A stretch of 64,000 bases of DNA from Cannabis sativa (GCF_029168945.1 NC_083605.1:26735280-26799279); one strand, 5' to 3'. Counted from the first letter of the stretch, positions 34,045 to 48,247 are shown. Notes: generated from the letters alone by a model not told the origin. Numbers and translations: made by a program.

Positions 34045-37000
34045 TGGTAATTGATTTGCTTGCAAGAAATTTGGACTTTAAAACGATTGTTTGATGTTTT
34101 GGATGGTATCATGTTGTATTGAGTGTTATATGATGTTTGATTGATGTTTGTGAATTATCGTGAAAAATAATTGAATATCTGTTTCTGAAATTATTTTTAT
34201 TGGAGAGTATGGAAAAATTTAAGCAATTTATCTTTTTACAGAACTCAATTTCGATTTAATTTGAATTAGTTATGATTTTTTGAAGTTTCAAAAATATCGG
34301 GGTGGTGTCGCTGCACCACGCGCGCGCGGAAATCATGCAGCCTCCCTTTGCGCCGTGATTCCTCGCCCATGCAGCCCTTTGAGCGCGCAGATAGTATGCT
34401 GTCCATACAGCTCGCATTTTTTTCGTTTTTCTTCGATTTTTCATGCTTTTTCATGGATTTAACTTCCGATTTTTTGTGTAGTTCTGTATTTATACATTTA
34501 CTATTCCTAATTCAATTCTAATTAGCATAATTAAATTAATTAATATTTTTGTTAATTTAATTCATGATATTAGTGTAATTTAAATTTGAAAATAGTAAAT
34601 ATCTATCTTTTTGCTTAATTATCTATCTTATTTTTAAATTTGATTATATCTTATCTTATTTTTTAAATTTAAGGTCAGATATTAAAATTTTTTAAATTAA
34701 ATTTTTTTTTAAATAATTTGACCTTATTTAAATTTAAAATAAGATAACTATAATCATGTAATTTTAAATAGATGTAAGATATTTTACTAACATTTTAAAT
34801 TTTGTTATTTTATTTATTTAAATTACATTTAAAATCTGAAAAAGATATTTTTTTATCTTTTTTAATTTTTTATTTAATTTTTATTTATAAAATAACATTA
34901 AATTTTTAAAAAGTAGTTATCAAATTTTGAAATGATATTTAGGTTGGTTGAAACCTAATTTTTCAAAATTGTAGGTTTAATTTTAAATATTATTTTGTTA
35001 ATTTCAAAATATTTAAATGTTATTTTATTATATTTCGAATTTTTTATTATTATTTAATTAATTTTTGAAATTATTTATTTAAAATTAAATAAATCCTACA
35101 TCCAACTATCCAGCGAACCTTGTTGCAGGAGTATGTGTTTTAGCTTGCTTGTAAGTTTTTAAAACCTATTATTGTTTGATTGCAAATAGCCATGGTTAAC
35201 TTGTTGGCAGATCCAATGATCTGATTTTAACTCATGGCTCCCTTGGTCAAGTAAATAATTTGTAACAGGTAATTTTCACAATCTTCTTTCATTTGTGTAT
35301 GACCTAGCAACATGATAGGATCCATCCAAATTGTGTGCATGTGTGGGCCTATGTGTTTAATTTTATTATAGATGTATATAGGTTGTTGTTGCTAAATAAA
35401 ATATCATAGTTTTTGATAAATTTTATTTAGGCCCATTTAGTTTTTGGGCCTATTCAATTAATAACAGTTGTTCATTTTAAGGTTAAATTCCTCTCTTTTG
35501 GGCCTTGTGTGAGAGTTGGGAGCCATAGAAGTGGGTACGACATACTGAACCCAGCACCCCCTCACATGAACCACCCCAATTGTGAAGGCCCGTTTGCTTG
35601 ATTTGAATAACTGTACTAGGTTAATTAAATTAGTTTAACCTAATAAAATTGATTAGCAACATAATTAATTTAATTTATTTTGAAATTAATTTAAGAAAAC
35701 CATAGTTTAAAGAATTTTATATTCTAAGCTAAACTATATGTATTTTCTTGTATTTAATTAAATATAGAATTATAACCATCTAGATTCTTTCTGAAGCCTA
35801 ATTTAAATTTTTCATTAAATATTCCTATTTAAGTTGATATTTAGTTATCTATAACTAATCAACTTAAATATGAATATCTTTTGAATTTCAAATTTCAAAA
35901 TTAAGTTGAGGAATTTTAGGTATTGGTTATTAAGATTCTTTAGATATTTTTTAAGTTGATATTTTTTCAAATATTAACTTAAAAGGGAATATTTTCAAAT
36001 TAAGTGGTTATAACTTAATTTTAAATTTAATTAAATCTAATTTGAAAGATATTTATGTTGATCTTTTAGATTCTTCTAAAACAACTTAAATTAGATATTT
36101 TTTCAAATTTTGTGGAAAAGATACTTTGTCAAATAAGATATTTTCTAGATAGTTATTTCTAGACTACTTATTATTTCTAATATTAAATAGGAAAATATTA
36201 TACATTGTGAAATTAATTATTTAAATAATTAATTTTGGTACAATTTATTTTAAGTATATTTTTTCCTAGTATTAAACTAGAAATTAATAATTAAGCCTTC
36301 TCTACACTTAATTATTTATTTCTTGAATTTAATACATTTATTTAAATTGAAAATTAAATGTCTAAGTTGATTTTCATCATGATACTTAAATATTTTTTTT
36401 TTCATGACACTTAATTAAATAGAAAATTATTTTTAGCTGAAATTTATTTTTTCAACTTAAATTTAAATAATTTTCAAAATATATTTTTCTTTATTTTATT
36501 AATCAATTTTCGAAATTGCATTTCATAATGGAAGATGATTTTGAATTTATCTTGAAAAATAGATTAAGTTGTAAATTAATTATTTATTTTAATTAATTCT
36601 TGGACCAACTTAAATCAGTGATTTTTTCATTTATTGATTAATTTAAAATAAATGAAGTAAAGTATATTATTAGAAATTGAATTAATTAGTCAAATGAAAA
36701 TCTAGATAGGTGATATTTTTGCTTGAAGTATTTTTTCTAAGTTATTATTATTTAAGTATTTCGAAAATATAAACTTTTTATACTTTCTTTTTCCAAATAC
36801 AATAAATATATTCTCATGAAAATTTATTTTGAGTTGCAAATTAATTTAAATTAATACAACTTAAATAATTTTCTTAATATTTATATATATCAAAATTACT
36901 ACTAAGATGGAAATAATTCAACTTATTTTAATCACCATCTAAGTATAATTTTATAAATATTAAATTAAATTCTAATTTAGATTTTTCATTCTAAATTTGA

Positions 37001-38320
37001 TATTTAATGAATATATTTTATTATAAATAATAATGAAAATACATTTAAATAATAAGCTTTATTATTAAGATATTCAATCTCCATTGTTGGTTTTATATTG
37101 CGTTTGTTTTAGTGAGTAATCCTCCCTAATGGAGGAACGTTCATTAGCAATTTCGCACCGTTTAATCTCGAAAGATAAGTAGTTTGTAAGTGTTTTATAT
37201 GGTATGGATCACCCTAATGGTGGCGACCATATTTGACTTGCAAATTATGAAACAATGGTGAAAGCTCATAAGATAGAATTGCCTTGACTCTCGCCTAAAC
37301 GGGACAACGCTGAATTCCAATCTTGATCGAATAAAAGGTTGCTAGAATGTTTAACATTTTAGATGAGCTGACAACTCTATTCAATGGATGGTAGCTTTGA
37401 CTCTCGCCTAAACGGGACACTGATATCATTTTGTTGAAAACCTTGGAAATTATTTAGGATTGGATGTTTTAGTATTTTCACTTGTCATTCCTACTTGCTA
37501 TATGTTTAATAATTTCTGAATTGTGTATGAATTTATATTGAACCATGTTATTTTCTGTTATTAAGTTGTAGTTTAATTTCAAATTTTCATTGTTGGTCTA
37601 ACTTGTTTTGTTTATCTAATGAGATAAATCCCTAATGGATTTTCACCATTAGACATACATAATAGTGTTAGATCTCAAAAGATAAATATTGTATATGCAA
37701 CATCTAGTTGTTCATCAATTGATGACACCTTAGACTAGTATTTTTACAATATGAAACAAGAAGATTGTATAAATAAGATTACTTTGTCTTTCGCTAATCG
37801 AAGCATCGTTGGATTCTTATTTAAACAACGAAATTATCCTAATTCCTCTTAGCTTATTCATTTCGAATTAGCTCAATAACATATCATTGGATGAATGGTC
37901 TATAAATCATTTCATGTCATTCTATTTTCTCTTTAGAAATTAAATGACGCATATGATTACAATCCCGAAATTCTATTCCAAAATGATATAAATCCTCAAT
38001 CTTAGATATCTCCTACTTGTATGGGCAAATCAGACTTAGAGTTATATTAGTAGTGGTGGTCCAAGAAAGAATTACTCATTATATTTGGTATAAATTTAAG
38101 TCTTTGACTTTAATTTTAGATTCCAAACAGAAATTTTCTTATATTTCTAATTCCAGGATACGAAACAGTTACACTTTCACAAGTGTTTAATATCCATCTT
38201 CTATCATTGGTTTCAAACTGTATGGAATTTGAGTTTAATATTCTGTGACCAGGATCCACTTGCACTATTCTAAGAACTCTTTGATGTAACTAAACCTAAG
38301 TCATCAAAAAGACACAACCA
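34045..38320 (+). other. Non-coding leader and decayed gag region of Copia A
   Basis: About 4 kb, AT-rich and without reading frames. It contains a GC-rich island at 34305-34420, a conserved stem-loop at 35189-35238, a conserved block GTGGGTACGACATACTGAAC at 35531-35550, and tandem blocks carrying TTGACTCTCGCCTAAACGGG at 37284 and 37397, with a degenerate third near 37783. The same items occur in the same order in elements B and C. Confidence 0.75.
35189..35238 (+). other. Conserved stem-loop in the Copia A leader
   Basis: GCCATGGTTAA at 35189-35199 pairs with TTAACTCATGGC at 35227-35238 (one bulged T). The loop includes AGATC-CAAT-GATCT, which can pair with itself. Elements B and C have the same structure with two compensated base-pair changes. 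Confidence 0.6.
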
Positions 38321-39023
38321 TATTTTTTTAATCTATGGCATTTGTATCTTGTTCATAGTGGTTTTGACAAGATCAATCTCTGCAAAGAGTTAATATGCCT
38401 ATATCCACTGAAAGTTGTTCATCTCATTCGCAGATGGATGTACATTCAGGGGTGGATATGAGTTTTTCGTTGTATTCTTAAAACGATCACTCTAGATTAT
38501 ACCTTATGCAAAGAAATTTGAAATGTTTGAAAAATTTCTGATTTCTAGCAATGGTGGAACACCATTAAGGTAAGTGGTTAAAGATCTTGCGAACTGATAG
38601 GGGTGGAGAAATAGTTAGTAGATATGCAGTTCAAAGATCATTAAATTGATTTTTGAATTATATCCAAACTTACCTCCCCAGAAATTTCGATTTGCATATT
38701 GATGATTAGTTACTAGTCGTTGCCTAAATCCTTCTATGGTAATACAATTTCAGAATGATGTAATGGTGTATACTTAATGTAAATCATTACTAGATTCATG
38801 GATGACCTAATCAAGATCTTAAGAAAAGCTAGAACTGTTAACCATGGTTTGCATGTTTTTTAGCTATTCTAAGTGATTAGGGGTGGACCATCCCATAGTC
38901 AATAGATAAGTGTTTGTTTAAACAAATACTACTTTCTAAGATAATGATTAAGTCTGAAAATAAAGGAGATATTTTTCTTGCTTCCAAAAGTGTTCTATCA
39001 TCTTATATGACATATGATGATCC
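38321..39023 (+). pseudogene. Decayed Copia pol of element A (integrase region)
   Basis: The integrase peptide KILRTDRGGEIVSR can be read at 38581-38622, matching the LRSDRGGEY signature of Copia integrase. A pre-integrase box (a CATTTGTATCTTGTTCATAG word) lies upstream near 38338. Frames are broken everywhere else. The pol stops at GATGATCC (39023), where element B starts. Confidence 0.75.
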
Positions 39024-39332
39024 TGTTGGGTTTTATGCCCTAAATAAAACTCATTTCATATAATCAGATTTACTTATTAATAAAGATCAGAAATAACATT
39101 TTATGTTGCATGGTTCACATGATTTATTTCATGATTATATGTATATAATGTATGAATTCCTTTTAAGTCCAGAACATATGTGTTTGTTAAAGATTATAGT
39201 GTTGTCAGCACAGTGGAATATAATCTTTATAATATGTTCAAAAGTTTATTCCCTGATTTGTCAGAACACTGGATTTAGACTGACATGGTATAATCAGCGA
39301 TAGGTATTCTTACACCTTGGAAAAGTGTTATA
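39024..39332 (+). repeat. Truncated 5' LTR of Copia B
   Basis: It matches the first 309 bp of the family LTR down to ACACCTTGG and AAGTGTTAT. The remaining 1.5 kb of LTR, the primer site and the first leader bases are missing. Confidence 0.8.
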
Positions 39333-42300
39333 TGGTTTTGAAAATTGGGTTGAATGGGTACTCAATCGCACGCACCAGGCTTCGAACAAGGAAGTCGTGC
39401 GCTCGCGCGTGCCTTGGACAAAATTTGTCTGAAGCCGCGTCTCGCCCCACGTTCAAACACGCCCAGAAGGCTGCAAATCCTGCTCCCGGAGGTTGCAGGC
39501 CCCGAGAAACCTCGGCAGGAACCCCTCTATGCGCGCGCATGAAGGCTGCGTGTAGCCTGTTGCACGCCCACTCCTGGGCAGCCACCTCCAAAACCCGAAT
39601 TTTGTGGGATTTTTCCCAAATTTTGATTTTTCCAATTTTCAACCATAATTTCAAAATAAAATATTATTTTTTAATATATTTAAACTTAAATATCAATTTT
39701 AAATTAATAATATTTATTGTTTAATGGATTATTTTTAATTTTTTTTAATATTTTGAGGTTTAAATTTAAAAATTGATTATTTTATTTTTTAAATTATGGT
39801 CAGATTTAAAAATTTGTTAATTTCTTTATGTATTTATATTTTATTTAATTATAAGGTTAGATATTTTAATATTGGGTATATTTTAAATTGAAGATAGAGT
39901 TATCCTTTTAATTTGAAATATTATATTAAAATTACCTTATATGATAAATTAAATAATTAATAAATTTGAAATTAACCTAGATATTATAACCATAATATTT
40001 TCAAATTCAAAAATTTGTTATTTTGTTAAATATTTAATTGTTTATAAATTATAAGTTTGAAAAATGATATTTTACTATTTTATATCATTTTACTTATTAG
40101 AAATTTATAAATTATATTTTAAATATTTAAATAACTTAGATAATTTTGTAGAAATTTGAATAATGCTTAATTTGGGATATTTTGACATATAATTAGCATA
40201 ATTATTATTTATTTATTATTTTATTCTTAAAGTAATAATTGCCTAAACATATCTATTTTAAAATTGGTTTATTTTATTATTTTAATTTTATTAAATTATA
40301 ATATTAGAAAATGATATAGAATTTTTTTTTCAAATCATTTATCTTATTTGATATTTAATTTAAAAAATTTAAATACACCTAGATATTTTAAATTAGTTTT
40401 TATTTTTGAATTTTAAATTTTGATGAGATTTTTTAAGGTTGGTTTTAACAACCCTAATTTTTTAAAATTTAGTTGGTTAGTTTAAAATAATAAATTAATT
40501 ATATTAATATTTTATTTCACAATCTGTTACATGGACATGTTTGTTTATTTATACTGTTTATTCAAAAAAAATTTCAAACATATTATTTATTTGATCTAAA
40601 TTGCTATGATTAACTTGTTGACAGATCCAATGATCTGATTTTAATCATAGTTCAATTATCAATAGATCTTATAAGGCCCACCAAATCATTTGACCTGTGT
40701 GAGCCTATGTGTTTAGTTTTGGGCTTAGATGCATATAGGAAGCCCATTTAAGTTTTATAAATTAAATGGACTAGGTTGCTAAAATAAAATTTCACTTAGA
40801 TAATTTTATTTAGGCCCAATTAGAATTAAACTTATTCAATTAATAACAATTATTTATTTAATGGTTAAATTCCTCTCCTTTGGGCCTTGTCTGAGAGTTA
40901 GGGGGCCAATAGTAGTGGGTACGACATACTGAACCCCGCCATCCCTCACATGAACCACTCCAATTGTGAAGACCCATTTGCCTTATTTAAATAATAGTAT
41001 TAGGTTAATTATATTAGTCTAACCTAATTAAAATTGAATTAGCAACATAAGTAGCTTTAAAATATATGAAATTTATTTTTCATTGAATATTTTAAAGTTA
41101 ATTTTAGAAAAACACTTAGTTAATGAGATATATTGTAGATAGTAATTTCTAGTGACTAGTTATATTTTCTAATATTTAATTAGGAAAATATTTTAAGTTG
41201 AAAATTAATTATTTATTTTAATTAATTTTGGACCAAGTTAAATTAAGAATATTTTTCCTAGTATTAAATTAAAATTAATAATGAAATTTTTTTTTTTATA
41301 CTTGATTATTTAATTCTTGTATTTAATACAATTAATTAAATTGAAAATTAAATATTTATGTTGATTTCATTCTTGATACTTAAATATCATTATTTCTCTG
41401 AATATTTAATTAAATAGAAAATTATTCTAAGTTGGAAATTTTAATTTCAAAACAGCTAAAATTTGAGTAATTTTCAAAATGTATTTTATTAATCATTTTT
41501 TTATATAGAAATCGAAATTGCATTTTTTATTTAAATGCAGAAAAATTTTGAATTTTTTAAAAAATAGATTAAAGTTGAAAATTAATTATTTGTTTTAATT
41601 AATTTTGGACCAACTTAAACCAATAATTTTTCATTTAATAGTTAATTAAAATAAATTAACTAAAATATATTATAATTAGAAAATAAATTAATTAGCCAAT
41701 GAAATCTAGATAGTCATTATCTGTTTGCTTGAAGTACTTTTCTAATGATATTTAATTAAATAGAAAATTAATATTTATTTTGATTTTTATCATGATACTT
41801 AAATATTTGATAATTTTCTTAATATTTAAATAAATAGAAACATTATATTTGTGTTGAAAATTAATTTTTAATTAATTTTGGATCAACATAAATTAGAATA
41901 ATTTTTCCAAAATTTATTTTATTTTATTTTATAGCATTTTTGAAAATTGTATTTATTTTAAGTACATTATTTTTCGAATTTTGCATTATATATTTATAGA
42001 AAATTAAATTTTAGTTGAAATTTTTTAATTATTTTTAGATCAACTTAAATTGAATAATTTTCGTAATATTTATTGAAAGTTTAGTACTAAGGATGGAAAA
42101 TAATTTATTTTTTATTTTTCCAAATCTTCCTTAAGTATAATTTTATAAATATTAAATTAAAATTTATATTTAGAATTAATTTATTCTAAATTGGTAATTT
42201 TAATTAAATAAATATATATATATTAAAATAAATAGATTAAAATAAGTATCAAATAAAAATACAACTCTTTAAAATAATGATCTTTAGTTATTAGGATATT

Positions 42301-43560
42301 CGATCTTCATTGTTGGTCCTACATGGTTAATATGTTTTCAATATAACCTCGAGACGCTAGACTTCATACCCTAATTGATTATTCGTTGAAGCATTTAACA
42401 CCGTAATGATCTCTTATGATAAGTATTTTGTAAGTTTCATCTCTATTAGACTCTCCCCTACGGTGACTACTTAGAGATAAATTTACGAAGTATGAAACAA
42501 TCGTAGAAGCTCATAAAATAAGAATAACCTTGACTCTCGCCTACCGGGACAATGTTGGATTCTTATTTTGATCGAATAAAAGGTTGCTAGAATGGTATCC
42601 ATTTTAGATGAGCTGAAAAACTCTATTCAATGAATAATACTTTGACTCTTGCCTACCGGAACACTGTATTACTTTTTTGGAAATATTGGAAATTATTTAA
42701 GATATGATAGTTTTGTATTTTCACATGTCTTTGTTATTTGCTAAATGCTTAATAATTTCTGAATTGTGTGTGAATTTATATTGAACCATGTTGTTTCTAG
42801 TTATTAATTCTAGTTTAATTTTGAATCTTCATTGTTGATCTAACTTGGCTTGTTGTTTTTAATGGGACAAATCCTAATGAATTGTCATCCATTAAACAAA
42901 CATAATAGTGTTAGATCTCGATAGATAAATATTTGTAAATGCAACATCTAGCTGTTCATCAATAGATGACACCTTAGACAAGTATTTACAATATGAAACA
43001 AGAAGTTTATACAAATAAGAATAACTTTGACTCTCGCCTACCGGGACATCGTTGGATTCTTATTTTAAATCGAAATTATCCTTAACTTATTCCTCTTAGC
43101 TTATTCATTTTTTTTTAATTTGCCTACATAGTATATCAGAATGGTTTATAAATCATCTGCTTATAATGACATTCTATTTTCTTTTATGAAATTGAATGGC
43201 AAAGATGACTATAATCCCGACATTTTATCCCCAAATGATATACTCTTGGATCTTACAATCTCCTACTTATATATGCTTACTTTAGCCAAATTAGACTTAG
43301 AGTTAAATTAGTAGTGGTCGTCCAAGCTAGAATCATTACTCATTGTATATTTGGTATAAATTTAAGTTTTTGACTTTAAATTTTAGATTCCAAATAAAAA
43401 TTTTATATTTCCATTTCGAGAATACAATACAGTTCAACTTTCACAAGTTTTTAATATCCATTTTCTGTCAATGGATTCAAACTGTATGTTAATATATGGA
43501 ATGTGAGTTTAGAATTCTGTGACCAAAATTTACTTGAACTATTCTAAGAACTCTTTGATG
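39333..43560 (+). other. Leader and decayed gag region of Copia B
   Basis: Non-coding, AT-rich. It contains a GC-rich island at 39355-39600, the stem-loop at 40604-40650, the GTGGGTACGACATACTGAAC block near 40915, and TTGACTCTCGCCTACCGGGA blocks at 42530 and 43027, with a variant at 42642. No frame of credible length and composition is present outside the GC-rich island. Confidence 0.75.
40604..40650 (+). other. Conserved stem-loop in the Copia B leader
   Basis: CTATGATTAA at 40604-40613 pairs perfectly with TTAATCATAG at 40641-40650. The loop carries AGATCCAATGATCT. Confidence 0.6.
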
Positions 43561-45556
43561 TAACTAGACCTAAGTCATCAATTGACCACAACCACATTCT
43601 TTTATAAATCTATGGCATTTGCATCTTGTTCATAGTGGTTTTGACAAGATCATTCTCTGTAAAGAGTCAATATGCCTATGTCCACTTGAAAGTAAGATCA
43701 TCTCGCATATGGATGTACTTTTAGGGGTGGATATGAGTTTTCCTTATATTCTTAAGACGATCACTCTAGATTTTACCTTATGTAAAAGAAATTTGAAATG
43801 TTTGAAAAATTTCATGAATTTCTAGCAATGGTGGAAAACCATTAAGGTAAGTGGTTAAAGATATTGCGAACTGATAGGGGTGGAGAAATATTTGGTAGAT
43901 ATGCAATTTAAAGGTCGTTAAGTTGATTTTTGAATTATATCCAAACTTACCTCCCCAGAAATTCGATTTGCATTTTGATGATAGTATAAGGTCTATGATT
44001 AGTTACTAGTCGTTGCCTAAGTCCTTCTAAGGAAATACCTTAGTGATAGGAAAATTTCAGAATGATGGAATGGTTGTGTACTTAGTATGAACCATTACTA
44101 AATTCATGGATGACCTAATCGTGATCTTAAGAAAAGCTAGAATTGTTAACCAAGATTTGTATGTTTGTTAGCTATTCTAAGTGATTAGGGGTGGACCATC
44201 CCATAGTCATTAGATAAGAAAGTGTTTGTTTTTAACAAATACTATTTTTCTAAGAAAATGACTAAGTCTGAAAACAAAGTAGCAAAGTAGAGGAGATATT
44301 TTTTTCTTGATTCCAAAAGTGTTCTATCATCTTATTCGATATATGATGATCCCACTGCCTCTGTTGTTTTCACACAACTGAAGAGGACAATACCATTTAC
44401 TATTCTTAGACAAAAATTCACGGTACCTTATCGTAGTGGGAGGGTTTCAAGGAACTCACACTGTAATGACTTGGAAGACACCGGTGATTAAAATCCATTG
44501 TTAGTTTAAATAGGTAATGGATTGTCATAATAAGAAACTAAGAAGCAAAGCCAAGAGAACTATGGTTAAAACCATTCATATGGAACAACCAAAAGTTTTC
44601 TATTACAAGGACAAGAAAGGAAATTTTTTTAGTAAGTTTATTCAATGGACTTAACAAAACTTCCTGTTCCTAATATTATAGGTTTGAGCTTATCTAAACC
44701 TATGGCTTGTGGTAAACCTGATAATTTACTTACTCTAGTGCAAGCAACTTACTTTAGTAAGATACTGGAGCATTTTTTTTTTTTAATAGCAATCTATAGA
44801 AGCTTCTCAACTTCTAGATATAGATTTTATTTATCTAAGGAAAAGTTTCAACTATTCCAGGAAAGATAAAGGCCAAGAAAAGAATTCCTTGAATCAACAG
44901 TGAGAGGTCTCAATATGCTCTCTATGCACTAGACCAGCCACCTATTGTTGAGTGGGAGTAATAAGTAGGTATCAGATTAATCCAGGAAATGAACATTGGA
45001 AAACAATCAAGTGAATCTTAAGATCAAGAAGAGGAACTATATGTTAGTCGATAAGGGTATATTTAAAACTCTTAGACTACACAAAATCAGATTTCTAGAC
45101 TTTCCTTAGTGCTAGAAAGTATGCTGATGAGATGGTGATTACTCTGGGGGTGGAGCAGTGATTTTTGAGAAGTGTAAAAACCTATCTGAATTCTCTAACT
45201 CTACCAGAGAGAATGAAAGTTAAAGTTGCAAGAAAGATACTTATTTAGTCTAAGGAAAGTTCTATACATTTTTGGCATTGTTCCAACATTTAATTAACTA
45301 CTAGTGTTAGTTCCTCACTAACGCAAAAGTAGTTGCCAAAAAGTAAAGAATCCAGTATCCCTAGAGGAGTAGACATATAGAGAGGAATTTCACAATATCA
45401 AGGATTCTGTGATTAAGGAAATCTAATGGTGGAGGAAAGGTTGTATTGAATACATTCTGTCAGGTCCTATTACGGAGAGAATACTACATACTACAGTTGA
45501 TCTGGATATCAAGGTGTTGAGATTATTTGAAATGCACTTTTTATTTTATATTAGTG
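43561..45556 (+). pseudogene. Decayed Copia pol of element B
   Basis: Pre-integrase remnant WHLHLVHSGFDKI is near 43610-43650. Integrase remnant KILRTDRGGEIFGR is near 43858-43899. An RT-flanking RRSGR-like remnant (YRSGRVSR) is near 44425. An RNase H remnant (SGGGAVIFEK) is near 45143-45175. The order is that of Copia pol. Many stops and indels are present. Confidence 0.75.
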
Positions 45557-45568
45557 CAAGTGGGAGTT
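45557..45568 (+). other. Polypurine tract of Copia B
   Basis: A CAAGTGGGAGTT stretch abuts the 3' LTR. The GTGGGAG core is shared with element C. Confidence 0.7.
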
Positions 45569-47410
45569 TGTTGGGTTTTGTGCCCTAAATAAAACCCATT
45601 TCAATATAATCAGATGTACTAGTTAATAAAGATCAGAAATCATTTTATGTTGCATGGTTCACATGATTTATTTCACGATTATATTTAATGTATAGATTCT
45701 ATTAAGTCCAGAACATATGTATTTTTACATGATTATAGTGTTGTCAGCACAGTGGAATAAAATCATGATTATATGTTCAAAAGTTTAATTCCCTGATGTT
45801 TCAGTTCACTGGATTTAGACTGGGATGATAATCAGCGATAGGTATGCTTACACCTTGGATAAGTGTTATGTCCTTTCCAGGGCATTAGCAAAGTTTACCA
45901 GTATCAGATGTATGGAGTATACATTGGAAGGGACCGATATTGATCTTGGTAAAGATATTATAATACTTACCGTTGTATCTTTCTGAGTCAATATCACTGG
46001 TTGATCTTAGATCAAAAGATCTTAATCCTGACATGCTTAGGTTCAATCTCAGGAATGCTATTCATGTTCTTTGATTTGTTAGTTAAGCCTACTTTTTGGT
46101 CAGGGTGATACGTACATTTTGGGAACATGATAGTGTGATTGAGTGGGAGCGCTAAACATAGATATGGAATCTATAGCTTCTATCAGGACATAGGAGTGAA
46201 ACGATGATTTCCTTTGAGCTTGGCTTAATAGAGATAAATGGAAGAACTCTTGTTTCAGTGATTATATTTTAGTTCACTAAAATATAATTTACAGGAAGCT
46301 AAGTGTTTTAAGGATAAAATACATTGAGGGGTGAAACGGTAAATTTATCCCTACTCGGTGTAGATCATCTATAGAGGATCTTTGATTATTGAGATTAGAA
46401 CGATGGTTAAAGGTTTATAGCGTATCTATGTCGTGGAACATATAGAGCGTTCTATACGACTGAGAATGCAATTCCAAGTTCTATGAGTGGATGCAATAAG
46501 AAATTAATAAGTTAGGGAATTTACTTGGTAATTCTAGTTCTGCTTATTGGAAGTTCGGTTGTATAGGCCCATGATCCCCATACTAGTTGAGACCATACTG
46601 CTTGTAAGACTCAGATAATTGATTTTAATTAAACAATTATAATTCTAAAATTAGAATATGTCTAGTTTATGAATTTTCACTAAGTAAGGGCATAATTGTG
46701 AAGAGAAGAGATTCCAGGTCTTATTTATTAATTGAAAGACTTTATTATGTCTAATTAATAAATATATTAAATGGAAATTTTATTTGATAATTAATTTTGG
46801 CATTTAAATGGTTAGAATTGGAAAAATAATATTTTTTGAGAAAATAAAGGAAGGATTGTCAAAAGTGGAAAAATTCAAAAATGGGGCCCATTAGTGTGGC
46901 CGGCCACTTGGTTGGTAATTTACACTTAATATTTCTATTATTTTAATGCCTAATAAATCCTAACCTAAACCTAGTTTGTTGCCTATAAATAGATAGTGAT
47001 GGCTCACATTTAAATGATGATGAAAATTCACCTTCAGTCAAATTTTCCTGAGCCTTCTATTCTATTAATTTCGAACCAGCCACTTCTCTTTCCTTCATAA
47101 TTTCATACCTTGAGTGATAGAGTGAGTGCCCACACACATCAAGTGGTATCTCAATCATAGTGTGTAAGGCTGTGAAGAATCTAGATTCAAGAGAAGGACA
47201 TTCGGGCTTAGATCTTGGTGATACTCTGCTACAAAGAGGATACAAGGGTTTAAGATCTGAGTGGAAGGAGCCATTAATATTCCGCTGCGCCCAATGTAAG
47301 GTTTCCTAAACTTTATAATTTTTTATTTACATTGTTTTAGAATTCATATTTAGGATGTTAAACAACATACATGGTAGTAAATCTAGATCCTGGGAAAACA
47401 TACTCCAACA
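45569..47410 (+). repeat. 3' LTR of Copia B
   Basis: 1842 bp, from TGTTGGGTTTTGTGCCC to TACTCCAACA. The promoter box TATAAATAG is at 46984-46992. It differs clearly from the A and C LTRs, so the copies are not recent duplicates of one another. Confidence 0.88.
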
Positions 47411-47604
47411 GACATATGGTTTCTCATTAATACACTAAGTGCCAGCTCGTATATTGACTCCTCGCCTAAGACCTTACAGTCAGCGGGTTACAAATATACT
47501 CTAATACTTACGCAATTAATGAGTTATTCCATAAAAAGATATTGCACCGATTCACATTCCATTTTCCTTGACACGTGTCCTCCAGCCGAATTTCGGGTAT
47601 AACA
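47411..47604. other. Short segment of unknown origin between LTR pieces
   Basis: About 194 bp that match nothing else in the window (GACATATGGTTTCTCATTAA and so on). No reading frame is seen. Confidence 0.35.
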
Positions 47605-48247
47605 AGAATTAATTATCAAATAAAATTACCATTTAATTTATTTATCAATTAGACTTAATAAACTCTTTTAATTAACAAATAAACCCTAACACCTCTTTTC
47701 TTCACAATTAAGCCCTTGCTTAGTGAAAATTCATAAATAAGACATAGTCTAATTTTAGAATTATAATTGATTAATTAAAACCAATTAACTAAGTCTTACA
47801 AACAGTATTGTCTCAACTAGTGTGGGGACCATGGGCATGTATAACCGAGCTTCCAGTAAGTATATCTAGAATTTACCTAGTAAATTCCCTAACTTATTAA
47901 TTCCTCCTTGCACCGCTGTAGATTTAGAATTGCACCCTTAATTATATAACGCGCTTTATATGTTCCACGATATATATACGCTATGAATTTATCCATCGTT
48001 CTAATCCAAATAATTAAAGATCCTCTATAGATGATTTACATTAAGTAGGGATAAATTTACCGTTTCACCCCTCAATGTATTTTATCCTTAAAATACTTAG
48101 CTTCCTATAAATGATATTTCTGTAAACTAATATAATTAATAAAATAAGAGCTCTTCCATTTATCTCTATTAAACAAAGTTCGAAAGAAATTATCATTTCA
48201 GTTCTATGTCCAGATAGAAGCTATATAATCTATATCTATGATTAGCA
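47605..48247 (-). repeat. Internal fragment of a 1.9-kb Copia LTR, reverse orientation
   Basis: It matches, in reverse, the middle third of the family LTR, from the CCCTTGCTTAGTGAAAATTC word to GATAGAAGCTATATAATCTA. Both LTR termini are missing. Confidence 0.75.

Larger units (their letters stand above)
19842..39023 (+). mobile_element. Copia element A (1.9-kb LTR family), interrupted and 3'-truncated
   Basis: The 5' LTR starts TGTTGGGTTTTATGCCC at 19842. It is interrupted at 21504, resumes after 33793 and ends at 34028. The two parts add up to about 1.9 kb, the length of the intact sister LTRs. A Met-type primer site follows. The interior runs to 39023, with a long non-coding leader and a decayed pol, and stops abruptly within pol where element B begins. 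No 3' LTR belonging to A is seen. The coding part is heavily decayed. Confidence 0.8.
39024..47410 (+). mobile_element. Copia element B, same family, with a 5' deletion
   Basis: It starts as an LTR at 39024 (TGTTGGGTTTTATGCCC). After about 309 bp it jumps into the internal leader, and it ends in a full 3' LTR at 45569-47410. Sequences next to the two ends (GATCC before, GACAT after) are not a target duplication, so the flanks have been rearranged. The interior is the same non-coding leader plus decayed pol as in A and C. Confidence 0.82.

Noticed and set aside
34256..34462. Three overlapping frames of about 60 codons
   Set aside because: Same cause: GC-rich island in the leader of Copia A, with no shared peptide among copies.
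39317..39724. Frames of 108 and 135 codons on both strands
   Set aside because: They come from the GC-rich leader island, where stops are rare on either strand. No match to the corresponding islands of A and C at protein level is seen.
47411..47415. Target duplication for Copia B
   Set aside because: The five bases after the 3' LTR (GACAT) differ from those before 39024 (GATCC). The shared GACATATG word further out is not adjacent to the left end.
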